A stretch of DNA of 64,000 bases from Paracoccaceae bacterium (GTDB lineage: Bacteria; Pseudomonadota; Alphaproteobacteria; Rhodobacterales; Rhodobacteraceae): NCBI GenBank assembly GCA_021741245.1, contig JAIOYF010000005.1, positions 62,001 through 126,000 on the forward strand, written 5' to 3'. The notes beneath the pieces are model-generated. The model did not search any database. It was not told the origin of the DNA and saw only the letters and a list, made by a program, of their open reading frames with translations. The translations under genes were made by a program, and so were the position numbers. This document shows, in pieces, positions 15,765-22,867 of this stretch. How positions within the stretch are numbered: the stretch's first letter is position 1; the number at the start of each line of letters is the position of its first letter.

Positions 15765-17189
15765 GTGACCGACCCCCAGATCGCCCTTATGATGCTGGCC
15801 ATTTTCATTGGCTTTGTCTTCTTGGGCTTCCCTATCGCATTCACGCTGATGGCTCTTGGCATCGGCTTTGGCTACTACGCCTATTTCGACGAAGGCCGTA
15901 TGTGGCGCGCCTTTAACCGGCTGGATGAAAATGCCAGTTGGTGGGACAGCACCTCTTTGTGGCTCGAGGGGTTTTACAATAACCGCATCTTCGATTTGTT
16001 CGTCAACCAGACCTATACAGTGATCTCGAACGAGGTTCTGACGGCGATTCCGTTGTTCCTGTTCATGGGTTACATCGTGGAACGGGCCAATATCGTTGAC
16101 AAACTGTTTGGCACCATCGCGATTGCGACGCGCAACATTCCCGGATCGATGGGGGTGGCCGCACTGATCACTTGCGCCTTGTTTGCGACAGCGACGGGGA
16201 TTGTGGGCGCGGTTGTGACGCTTATGGGTCTTTTGGCGCTGCCGCAGATGCTCAAGGCGCGGTATGACCATTCCTTTGCCAGCGGTATCATCTGCGCAGG
16301 CGGGACCTTGGGCATTCTGATCCCGCCGTCGATCATGCTGATCGTCTATGCGGCCTCGTCCGGGGTTTCCATCGTGCGGCTCTATGCGGGTGCCCTGCTG
16401 CCCGGCTTTACCCTCGTTGGGTTGTATCTGGTCTATATCGTTGGGCGGTCCATCCTGAACCCGAAGTTGGCGCCAAAGCCTTCCAAGGAAGAGATGCCCG
16501 AAGTGCCGTTTGGCAAGATGATGTGGATGCTTGCGACCAGCTTCCTGCCCTTGGCGCTTTTGATCCTGTCGGTTCTCGGCTCCATCCTGTTTGGTCTGGC
16601 GACGCCCACCGAAGCGGCCTCGATCGGGGCTTTGGGCGGCATGGTTCTGGCGGTGGCCTACCGCGCCATGACCTTCCAGCGTCTGCGTGAAAGCGTTTAC
16701 CTGACGGTGCGGACAACGGCGATGGTGTGCTGGCTGTTCGTGGGCTCTTACACCTTCTCGGCTGTGTTCAGCTATCTGGGCGGCGAGCAGGTGATTGGCG
16801 AGTTTGTGCGGGGCCTTGATATCAGCCCGATCCAGTTCCTGATCATCGCGCAGTTGATCATCTTCTTGCTGGGTTGGCCGCTGGAATGGTCAGAGATCAT
16901 CATCATCTTCGTGCCGATCTTCTTGCCCTTGCTGCCGCATTTCGGGATTGACCCGCTGTTCTTTGGCGTCTTGGTTGCGCTGAACCTGCAGACGAGTTTC
17001 CTGACTCCGCCCATGGCCATGAGCGCCTATTACCTGAAGGGCATCGCGCCCCCACAGGTGAAGCTGACCGAGATCTTCAAGGGCGTGCTGCCGTATTGTG
17101 GCATGGTCGTGATCTGTATGGTGCTGCTGTATGTCTTCCCGCAAATCGTGTTTGCGCTGCCGGAGGCATTCTATGGCCCTTCGCGCTGA
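15765..17189 (+). CDS. dctM: TRAP transporter large permease
   Basis: A 474-residue DctM-family protein with about 12 TM helices, the ion-coupled transport channel of the TRAP system. Conserved blocks include GFPIAFTLMALGIGFGYY, FLFMGYIVERANIVDKLF, GTLGILIPPSIMLIVYA, LATPTEAASIGALGG and the C-terminal FLTPPMAMSAYYLKGIAP. The central insertion around residues 40-80 (RAFNRLDENASWW) marks the larger DctM subtype. It starts with GTG at 15765 after GGAG. Its last 17 bp overlap the amidase start. Confidence 0.92.
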   Translation: MTDPQIALMMLAIFIGFVFLGFPIAFTLMALGIGFGYYAYFDEGRMWRAFNRLDENASWWDSTSLWLEGFYNNRIFDLFVNQTYTVISNEVLTAIPLFLFMGYIVERANIVDKLFGTIAIATRNIPGSMGVAALITCALFATATGIVGAVVTLMGLLALPQMLKARYDHSFASGIICAGGTLGILIPPSIMLIVYAASSGVSIVRLYAGALLPGFTLVGLYLVYIVGRSILNPKLAPKPSKEEMPEVPFGKMMWMLATSFLPLALLILSVLGSILFGLATPTEAASIGALGGMVLAVAYRAMTFQRLRESVYLTVRTTAMVCWLFVGSYTFSAVFSYLGGEQVIGEFVRGLDISPIQFLIIAQLIIFLLGWPLEWSEIIIIFVPIFLPLLPHFGIDPLFFGVLVALNLQTSFLTPPMAMSAYYLKGIAPPQVKLTEIFKGVLPYCGMVVICMVLLYVFPQIVFALPEAFYGPSR

Positions 17190-18531
17190 TCAGGCAGAGG
17201 CGATTCTGGCGCTCAGCGCGGTTGCGCTGCGCGACAGGCTGGCCTCGGGGGCGCTGCGGGCGGTGGAGTTGGTCGAGGCGTGCCTTGCCCGCATCGCCAC
17301 CGTGGAGCCAAAGGTGCAAGCCTGGGCTTGGCTGGATGGCGAGCACGCGCTGGAACAGGCGCGGGCGCTGGACAAACGGCGGCAGGCGGGTCTGCCCATC
17401 GGGGTGCTGCATGGCCTTCCGGTGGGGTTGAAGGATGTGATCGACACCAAGGGCATCCCCACCGCCAATGGCACGGCCATTGATGCGGGACGGGTGCCTG
17501 CCGAGGATGCCTGGATCGTGGCGCGGCTGCGGGCCGAGGGCGCGATCATCATGGGCAAGACCGTCACGGCGGAATGCGCCTTCATGCATCCGGGCAAGAC
17601 GACGAACCCGCATAACGCGGCCCATACGCCCGGCGGTTCCTCACAGGGGTCGGCGGCGGCGGTGGCGGCGGGCATGGTGCCCTTGGCCATCGGCACGCAA
17701 ACCGGGGGGTCGGTGATCCGGCCAGCCAGCTTTTGCGGTGTAGTCGGGTTCAAGCCCAGCTTTGGGATGATCCCGCGCACGGGTGTTCTGACCCAATCGC
17801 CGTTTCTGGATACGATGGGCGTTTTCGGCAAAACGGTCGAGGACTGCGCCCTGTTGGCCGAGGTGCTGACGGGCCATGATGTGGGGGATCGGGCCACGGC
17901 ACCGCTGCCCACGCCACGGATGTTGGATGTGGCGCTGTCAAAGGTGCCAGTGACGCCGACATTCGCCTTTGCCAAGCCGCCGGGGCATGAGCAGACCGAT
18001 CCGCAGATGCAAAGCGCGCTTGACGAATTGGCCGGGCTTTTGCCCGATGCCTTTGACGTGCCGCTGGCTGGCTTTGACGAGATCTCGGCCATTCGGCAGC
18101 GGATCAACTATGCCGAGATGTCGAAATGCTATTACGGGCTGGAGCGGCGGGGCCGGGATCTTATGTCAGACGTGCTGAAAGGTGCGATTGACGAGGGTAA
18201 GGCCGTTCTGGCGCGCGATTATCTGGCGGCGCTGGATTGGCGCGATCTGATGAATACGGCGCTGGCCGAGGTGTTTGACCGTTGCGATGCGATTGTCACC
18301 CCGGCGGCCCTTGGGCCCGCGCCCGAGGGATTGGGCTCTACCGGGTCATCGCTGTTCAACGGGTTGTGGACGATGGCCGGGGTTCCGGCGATTTCGGTGC
18401 CGCTGTTTGTGGCCGAAAACGGGATGCCGATGGGCGTGCAACTGGTTGGCCGCCGTGGCGATGACGCAAGGTTGTTGCGCACGGCGCGCTGGCTTGCCCA
18501 TCATGTCGAGACTTTGGATCAAGGAAACTGA
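17173..18531 (+). CDS. Amidase (amidase-signature family)
   Basis: A 452-residue serine amidase. The Ser-cisSer-Lys triad is complete: Lys in GLPVGLKDVIDTKG, the bridging Ser in TPGGSSQGSAAAVAAG, and the nucleophile in TQTGGSVIRPASFCG. These enzymes hydrolyse carboxamides to acid and ammonia. The ATG at 17173 has GGAGG 6 bp upstream and lies inside the dctM end, so translation is coupled. This suggests the imported compound, or a product of it, is an amide. Without a GatB/GatC pair, a role in tRNA amidation is unlikely. The substrate is not predictable. Confidence 0.9.
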   Translation: MALRADQAEAILALSAVALRDRLASGALRAVELVEACLARIATVEPKVQAWAWLDGEHALEQARALDKRRQAGLPIGVLHGLPVGLKDVIDTKGIPTANGTAIDAGRVPAEDAWIVARLRAEGAIIMGKTVTAECAFMHPGKTTNPHNAAHTPGGSSQGSAAAVAAGMVPLAIGTQTGGSVIRPASFCGVVGFKPSFGMIPRTGVLTQSPFLDTMGVFGKTVEDCALLAEVLTGHDVGDRATAPLPTPRMLDVALSKVPVTPTFAFAKPPGHEQTDPQMQSALDELAGLLPDAFDVPLAGFDEISAIRQRINYAEMSKCYYGLERRGRDLMSDVLKGAIDEGKAVLARDYLAALDWRDLMNTALAEVFDRCDAIVTPAALGPAPEGLGSTGSSLFNGLWTMAGVPAISVPLFVAENGMPMGVQLVGRRGDDARLLRTARWLAHHVETLDQGN

Positions 18532-18535
18532 ACTG

Positions 18536-18700
18536 ATGAACAACGTTCTTGCGATACTCGCCTTTGCGATTTTCATCGCGTTTCTGGCCATCTTGCTGTG
18601 GTCGGTTCCGCGCCCGGACCTGATCTTTGTGGTCGGCCTGACGGTGGCACTGGCCGGCTGGGATCTGGTTCAGACCCTGAAGGGCAATCACGACAGCTAA
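18536..18700 (+). CDS. Small membrane protein, 54 residues, unknown
   Basis: A short frame starting with ATG 5 bp after the amidase stop. It is almost wholly hydrophobic, with two TM helices (about residues 4-24, VLAILAFAIFIAFLAILLWS, and 29-46, LIFVVGLTVALAGWDL) and a polar tail ending KGNHDS. Position at the end of the TRAP-amidase unit, directly before a terminator hairpin, supports it as a real last gene. No family was recognised. It might assist the permease complex, but that is a guess. Confidence 0.6.
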   Translation: MNNVLAILAFAIFIAFLAILLWSVPRPDLIFVVGLTVALAGWDLVQTLKGNHDS

Positions 18701-18706
18701 ACCGCC

Positions 18707-18730
18707 AAGGCCCCCTTTGTTGGGGGCCTT
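18707..18730. terminator. Bidirectional hairpin ending the TRAP-amidase unit
   Basis: AAGGCCCCC and GGGGGCCTT form a perfect 9-bp stem with loop TTTGTT between two convergent genes. The right arm runs into the stop codon of the leftward DUF2461 gene. There is no long T-run, so its strength is uncertain. Confidence 0.65.
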
Positions 18731-19385
18731 AACGCAAGGCGTCGAGCTGTTGCCAAAGCGGCATATAGGCGCGCGCCATATCGGTCAGGGTGGGCATCAG
18801 GCCGTGCTCTTGCCATGTTGCGGGCAAGTCAGCCGAAAGCGCAAAGGACCTGCGGCGCAAAAGATCAGCATGGGCATGCCCCTCATCATAGGGTTTTGGC
18901 ACGCGCTTTAGCGGGGGCGTGCCCCAGTCGGAAAAGCTGGCCCCGATGGTCTGGTGGCATTGGGCAAGAGCGTCGGAAAGATCATCGCCATCGTGGTCGA
19001 TCATGGCGCGCAGGCGGGTCAGGCGGTCACCCTCCAGCCCCATGGCGGCAAGACCCATCACCAGATAGTCGGGGGCCGCGCCGAAAAAGAAGGCAGGTCC
19101 ATTGCCGGGTGATTGCCACATCATATGCAGATGGGTGTTGTAGGGCGTCTTGTCCTTGGAAAAGCGCACATCGCGGTGCAGGCGAAAGACCTTTGGTTGC
19201 AGGCTGCGCCCGGTCAGGCGCGACAGATCCTCGGCCAAAAGGTCGGCCATGAATTCGGCGGGCTTGCGGATGGTGGCGGCATAGCGGTCCTTGCGCGGCT
19301 CATACCAGTCTTTGGTATTGTTGGCGGCAAGCTCGGCAAAGAAGGCGCGTGCCGCCACGACCATTTCGGCAAACCCGTCTGACAT
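18729..19385 (-). CDS. DUF2461 (TIGR02453) family protein
   Basis: A 218-residue cytoplasmic-looking protein. Recognisable family features are ARAFFAELAANNTKDWYEPRKDRY at the N-terminus, FRLHRDVRFSKDKTPYNTHL in the middle (about residues 67-86), and GDDLSDALAQCHQ toward the C-terminus. The family is widespread and has no established function. The ATG at 19385 is used since upstream residues are low-complexity Arg-rich shadow. It lies 97 bp after the thioredoxin-like gene on the same strand and might be read with the ccdA unit. Confidence 0.78.
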   Translation of the reverse strand: MSDGFAEMVVAARAFFAELAANNTKDWYEPRKDRYAATIRKPAEFMADLLAEDLSRLTGRSLQPKVFRLHRDVRFSKDKTPYNTHLHMMWQSPGNGPAFFFGAAPDYLVMGLAAMGLEGDRLTRLRAMIDHDGDDLSDALAQCHQTIGASFSDWGTPPLKRVPKPYDEGHAHADLLRRRSFALSADLPATWQEHGLMPTLTDMARAYMPLWQQLDALR

Positions 19386-19482
19386 TGTATCCCCCGTCAC
19401 CTGTGACCGGGTGGATAATGGGGGCAGGCGCGCGCAAAAGGCAACCTTGGTTGCCGCGCGCGCCCCTTTTGTCAGGCTGCGT

Positions 19483-19890
19483 TCAGGCTGCGGCCAAGGC
19501 CGTGTCAAGCAGCGCCTTGATATCGGCCTTTGAGGTGCCCGCCACGATCCGGCCCAGCTCTTGCCGCCCTTTGAGCGCCACAAGGGTAGACCTGCGCGGG
19601 ATCTTGAGCGATTTCGACAGCTTGCCTTTGGCGTGTTCATCCCAATCCACGATGAAGAACACGATGTTTTGGGCGTAAGCCGGATTTTCGGCCTTTAGTG
19701 CGGTCAGGACCCTTTCCTGTGCGGCGCAGGTGGAGCACCAGCTTGCCCAGAAATCCAACAGCACGATCTTGCCCGCATCCATCGCGGCCTCGGCGGCGCC
19801 GGGGGTATAGCGGATGGGTTCGGCGGCGCGGGCAGCAAGCGGGGATAGGGTCAGGGCGGCAGAGAGGGCAATAAAGTCGCGGCGGTTCAT
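19483..19890 (-). CDS. Exported thioredoxin-like protein
   Basis: A 135-residue protein with a twin-arginine-like signal (MNRRDFIALSAALTLSPLAARA) and a thioredoxin fold. The active site is FWASWCSTC near residues 46-54, a CxxC pair. VFFIVDWDEHAKGKLSKSLK and IPRRSTLVALKG (in place of the usual cis-Pro strand) follow. It starts 17 bp after the ccdA stop, so CcdA probably supplies it with electrons and it reduces disulfides in the periplasm. The target could be cytochrome c haem-binding cysteines or envelope proteins. It is shorter than CcmG and SoxW, so it is not assigned to either. Confidence 0.85.
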   Translation of the reverse strand: MNRRDFIALSAALTLSPLAARAAEPIRYTPGAAEAAMDAGKIVLLDFWASWCSTCAAQERVLTALKAENPAYAQNIVFFIVDWDEHAKGKLSKSLKIPRRSTLVALKGRQELGRIVAGTSKADIKALLDTALAAA

Positions 19891-19907
19891 GGAACATCTC
19901 CTTGGGG

Positions 19908-20621
19908 TCAAAGGGCAACAGAAAGGTCGATCAGCCAGGCAGGCAGGTTTTGCACCAGCCAACCTTCGATGATGTGATTGATGCCGAACCACAGGCCGGC
20001 CCCGACAAGGATGAAGGCGAGGGCCATGGCGGGTTTGGCGCGCTGTGCAAAGGCGCGGAGGCTGGCTTGCCGTTTGCGGATCGCGGATTGTGCGCCGTAA
20101 GCCAGGGTCAGGATCAGGGTTGAGACGCCAATGGCAAAGGCCAGCATGACGCCGCCCGCCCGGCCAAGGCTTTCCCCGGTGGAGGCAAGCGCAATGGCAG
20201 CGCCCAGCGTCGGGCCGATGCAGGGGCTCCATACCGCGCCAAGCAGGGCACCGGAAAGGAACTGTCCGCCCAGCCCTGCGTCTGACGCGCGATCCATCTG
20301 CGCATCGGCACGGGCGGCGAGGCCTGCCGTGGCCATCGAAAACCGTCCCGAAAAGGCGGGCACCAGCATCACAAGGCCAAAGGCCACCATGGCCAGTGCC
20401 GCCCCCCGTGCCACCATGTCGCTGTCAAGGCCAAGCGCCGGGCCAAGGGCCGTGACGCCCAGCCCAAGCACGACAAAGGACAGGCTGAGCCCGGCGGCAA
20501 GCGCCAGCGGGGCCCGTCTGTCACGGTGCAGGCTGCTGGCCAGAACGATGGGCAAGACGGGCAGGACGCAAGGGTTGATCAGGGTCAAAAGGCCCGCAAG
20601 ATAGGCAAAGACAAATTCCAC
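19908..20621 (-). CDS. ccdA: CcdA-family thiol-disulfide transmembrane reductase
   Basis: A 237-residue membrane protein of the CcdA/DsbD-gamma family that carries electrons from cytoplasmic thioredoxin to the periplasm. The two redox cysteines are in FAYLAGLLTLINPCVLPVLP (TM1, Cys18) and GALLGAVWSPCIGPTLGAA (TM4). Six TM helices are visible. The gene is followed by the thioredoxin-like gene 17 bp away. Upstream, on the same strand, lies a GTGTAAC-N16-CGAAAA promoter, the mirror of the promoter of the adjacent ECF sigma gene, so it is probably a target of that sigma factor. Confidence 0.9.
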   Translation of the reverse strand: MEFVFAYLAGLLTLINPCVLPVLPIVLASSLHRDRRAPLALAAGLSLSFVVLGLGVTALGPALGLDSDMVARGAALAMVAFGLVMLVPAFSGRFSMATAGLAARADAQMDRASDAGLGGQFLSGALLGAVWSPCIGPTLGAAIALASTGESLGRAGGVMLAFAIGVSTLILTLAYGAQSAIRKRQASLRAFAQRAKPAMALAFILVGAGLWFGINHIIEGWLVQNLPAWLIDLSVAL

Positions 20622-20733
20622 GCGACTGGTCCTTTGTGCCGGGGGTTTGGTGCAGCGCCGCCGCCCCAGTTGGATGGGAACGTCGCATGCGTGCAGTCTT
20701 TCTGTTGGCGATAAGGGGGTAAGCTTATATGTC

Positions 20734-20762
20734 TTTTCGCAGGATCCCGCCTTTCGTTACAC
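20734..20762 (-). promoter_or_regulatory. ECF-type promoter of ccdA-thioredoxin operon
   Basis: Read on the minus strand: GTGTAAC (20762-20756), 16-nt spacer, CGAAAA (20739-20734). The predicted start lies near 20727, about 105 nt before the ccdA ATG. Element sequence and spacing equal those of the divergent sigma-gene promoter. Confidence 0.65.
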
Positions 20763-20814
20763 CGATCACGAACAGGTGTTTCGGGGGGGAGGGGCGCTAA
20801 AAATTGTGCTGGGC

Positions 20815-20843
20815 GTGTAACAAAACCATGTCGGCCCCGAACT
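20815..20843 (+). promoter_or_regulatory. ECF-type autoregulatory promoter of the sigma gene
   Basis: GTGTAAC (20815-20821), 16-nt spacer, CGAACT (20838-20843). A start near 20850 is expected, which would leave almost no leader before the ATG codons at 20852 and 20855, or 17 nt before the ATG at 20867. Confidence 0.65.
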
Positions 20844-20854
20844 GAAGGGCAATG

Positions 20855-21400
20855 ATGGCAGAGCAGATGGACGAGTGGGGACAGCTTTTGACGGCTGCAA
20901 ACACTGGCGACAGCCGGGCCTATGCGCTTTTCTTGCAGGCTGTGGCGCCTGTGATGCGGGGAATTGTGCGGGCCAAGGGGGCTGGCTTGGGCGAGGCTGC
21001 CTGTGAAGACGTGGTGCAAGAGGTGTTGCTGGCCATTCACCTCAAGCGGCACACATGGGACCCGAGTGCGCCGGTGCGTCCGTGGCTTTATGCCATTGCG
21101 CGTTACAAGGTGGTCGATGCCTTTCGCTCTCGCGGGCGCAGGGTCGATCTGCCGATTGAGGATTTTGCCGATGATCTGGCGGCGGAGGCCGGGCCGGACC
21201 CGACCGAGGCGGCGGACATGGCCAAGATGATCGGGATGCTGGATGGCCGTTCGGCACAGATTGTCCGCAAGATCGGATTGGAAGGCGCCAGCGTGGCCGA
21301 AACGGGCCAGCTGCTGACGATGAGCGAAGGCGCGGTGCGGGTTGCCCTGCACCGGGCATTGAAAACTTTGGCCGTCCTTCGGGAAAGGCATGTGAAATGA
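20855..21400 (+). CDS. ECF RNA polymerase sigma factor (NrsF-controlled type)
   Basis: An ECF sigma factor of about 181 residues. Region 2 includes CEDVVQEVLLAIHLKRHTWDP and VRPWLYAIARYKVVDAFRSRGR; region 4 has LDGRSAQIVRKIGLEGASVAETGQLLTMSEGAVRVALHRALKTL with the helix-turn-helix near residues 145-170. The following gene, overlapping by ATGA, encodes an NrsF-type membrane anti-sigma factor, which places it in the SigF/NrsF class known from Caulobacter. In-frame ATGs occur at 20852, 20855 and 20867. 20855 is listed because AAGGG is better spaced, but the predicted promoter would make that transcript nearly leaderless. It probably activates its own operon and ccdA. Confidence 0.92.
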   Translation: MAEQMDEWGQLLTAANTGDSRAYALFLQAVAPVMRGIVRAKGAGLGEAACEDVVQEVLLAIHLKRHTWDPSAPVRPWLYAIARYKVVDAFRSRGRRVDLPIEDFADDLAAEAGPDPTEAADMAKMIGMLDGRSAQIVRKIGLEGASVAETGQLLTMSEGAVRVALHRALKTLAVLRERHVK

Positions 21401-22032
21401 AGACTGATGATCTGATCCGCGCGCTTGCCGCCGATACCCGCCCTGAACGCCCGCTTTGGGCGCTGTTGATGCTTGGGCTGTTGCCTGCGCTGGCCTTTGC
21501 CGTGGGTGTGGTTTGGGCGACGCTTGGCTTTCGAGTCGATCTGGCGACGGCGCTGGTGACGCCGGTTTCGGCGGCGCGGATCGTGCTGACCGGGGCCTTG
21601 GGGATCGTGGGGATGCGTCTTGCGCTGTTGCTGGCCCGGCCCGAGGGGCGGGGTCGCGCGCGGTTTTGGCCGTTGGCCGTCGTGGGGGCAGTGGCGCTTG
21701 GACTGTTGGCTTGGGCCTATGTCACCATCCCACCCGAGGCGCGGCAGATGGCGGTTGTGGGCAAGACCATGACCACCTGTCTGGTGATGATTCCGCTTTT
21801 GTCGATCCTGCCGGTCACCTCGATCCTTTATGCCCTGCGGCAGGGGGCCACGACGGTGCCAGCGCTTGCGGGGGCTGTGGCCGGGCTGGCGGGGGGTGGC
21901 ATGTCGGCGGCGATCTATGCGCTGCATTGCAGCGAGGACAGCCCGCTGTTTTATGTGACGTGGTATGGGCTTTCGATCCTTGGGGTGACTTTGGTCGCAA
22001 CGGTTTTGGGGGCGCGGCTGCTGCGCTGGTAG
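21397..22032 (+). CDS. nrsF: NrsF-family (DUF1109) membrane anti-sigma factor
   Basis: A 211-residue protein with six predicted TM helices (starting near residues 21, 54, 90, 126, 153 and 188) and a short cytoplasmic N-terminus MKTDDLIRALAADTRP that is typical of the family. Two cysteines, Cys128 (KTMTTCLVMIP) and Cys178 (YALHCSEDSP), sit where the paired conserved cysteines of NrsF are expected and could sense metals or thiol stress. NrsF proteins hold their ECF sigma factor at the membrane until a signal arrives. It is translationally coupled to the sigma gene. Confidence 0.88.
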   Translation: MKTDDLIRALAADTRPERPLWALLMLGLLPALAFAVGVVWATLGFRVDLATALVTPVSAARIVLTGALGIVGMRLALLLARPEGRGRARFWPLAVVGAVALGLLAWAYVTIPPEARQMAVVGKTMTTCLVMIPLLSILPVTSILYALRQGATTVPALAGAVAGLAGGGMSAAIYALHCSEDSPLFYVTWYGLSILGVTLVATVLGARLLRW

Positions 22033-22039
22033 CGTGGTA

Positions 22040-22867
22040 TCAGGGCTGCGCCTCGAACCAATCCAGCGCAAGGGTGGCCCAGCCCTTTGGCACGGTATGA
22101 CCGCCGGGGTGCAGGGCAAAGGCCAGCCCTGCACCGGGCAGGCAGGTGGTCCATTCGCGGATCTGAAAGGGGCCTTTGGTGGCAAAGCTGTCGGGGCGCA
22201 TGGCGGTGCAGCCGTTCGTTTCGCGCCAAAGGCTGAGGGCCGCAAACACATCGCCTTGGGCAAAGCCGGAGCCAAGCCTCCGCCCCTCCAGCGGGACGGT
22301 AAGATCGGTCCAGCCATGGGTGTGCAGCAGTCGCACCGGGCCGTTGCAGGCCGTGGGATGGGGCCGCCAGAAGCTGCCCGCAACCGGGGCATAGGCCGCG
22401 AAATCACCGGGGCGAGTGCAGGCGGCATAGCTGACCATGGACCCGCCGATGGAAAACCCCGCAAGCAGCATTGCGCCCCGATCCAGATCAAAGCGGCGGG
22501 CGGCATCATCGGCCACCTCGGCCAGAAAGGCGGCCTCATCCCGGCGGGCGGGGCGGTCGGGGTGGAAATCCCATGTCAGGCCGGTGCGGGTGGTTTGCCC
22601 TTGGCGCGGCTGGCCGTCCGGGGCGATCACGGCATAGCCGCGCGACAGCAGCACCGCCACCATGCCGCGATTGCGCAAGGTGCCCGCACCAGAGCCGCCA
22701 AAGCCGTGCAAGACCATGACGGCCTTGTGGGGGCCTGCGCCTTCGGGGCGTTCAAGGTGATAGGTGCCGTGGGGTGTCTGGCAGGGGGCTGGATCGTTGT
22801 TGCAGCCCGCCTGTGCCACGCTGGCCAGCAGGCAAAGCCAAAGGGCTGCGGTCAGGGGGCGGATCAT
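22040..22867 (-). CDS. Exported alpha/beta hydrolase, PHB depolymerase/LpqC-like esterase
   Basis: A 275-residue protein with a signal peptide (MIRPLTAALWLCLLASVAQAG) and an alpha/beta-hydrolase fold. VMVLHGFGGSGAGTLRN forms the oxyanion-hole region, LLAGFSIGGSMVSYAA the nucleophile elbow GFSIG, and HPGGHTVPKGW the catalytic His. It resembles the PHB depolymerase/feruloyl esterase family of exported carboxylesterases. The ATG overlaps the opgH stop by 4 bp, so it is the last gene of the opg operon. A role in trimming ester substituents (such as succinyl groups) from periplasmic glucans is attractive but only inferred from position. Confidence 0.82.
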   Translation of the reverse strand: MIRPLTAALWLCLLASVAQAGCNNDPAPCQTPHGTYHLERPEGAGPHKAVMVLHGFGGSGAGTLRNRGMVAVLLSRGYAVIAPDGQPRQGQTTRTGLTWDFHPDRPARRDEAAFLAEVADDAARRFDLDRGAMLLAGFSIGGSMVSYAACTRPGDFAAYAPVAGSFWRPHPTACNGPVRLLHTHGWTDLTVPLEGRRLGSGFAQGDVFAALSLWRETNGCTAMRPDSFATKGPFQIREWTTCLPGAGLAFALHPGGHTVPKGWATLALDWFEAQP

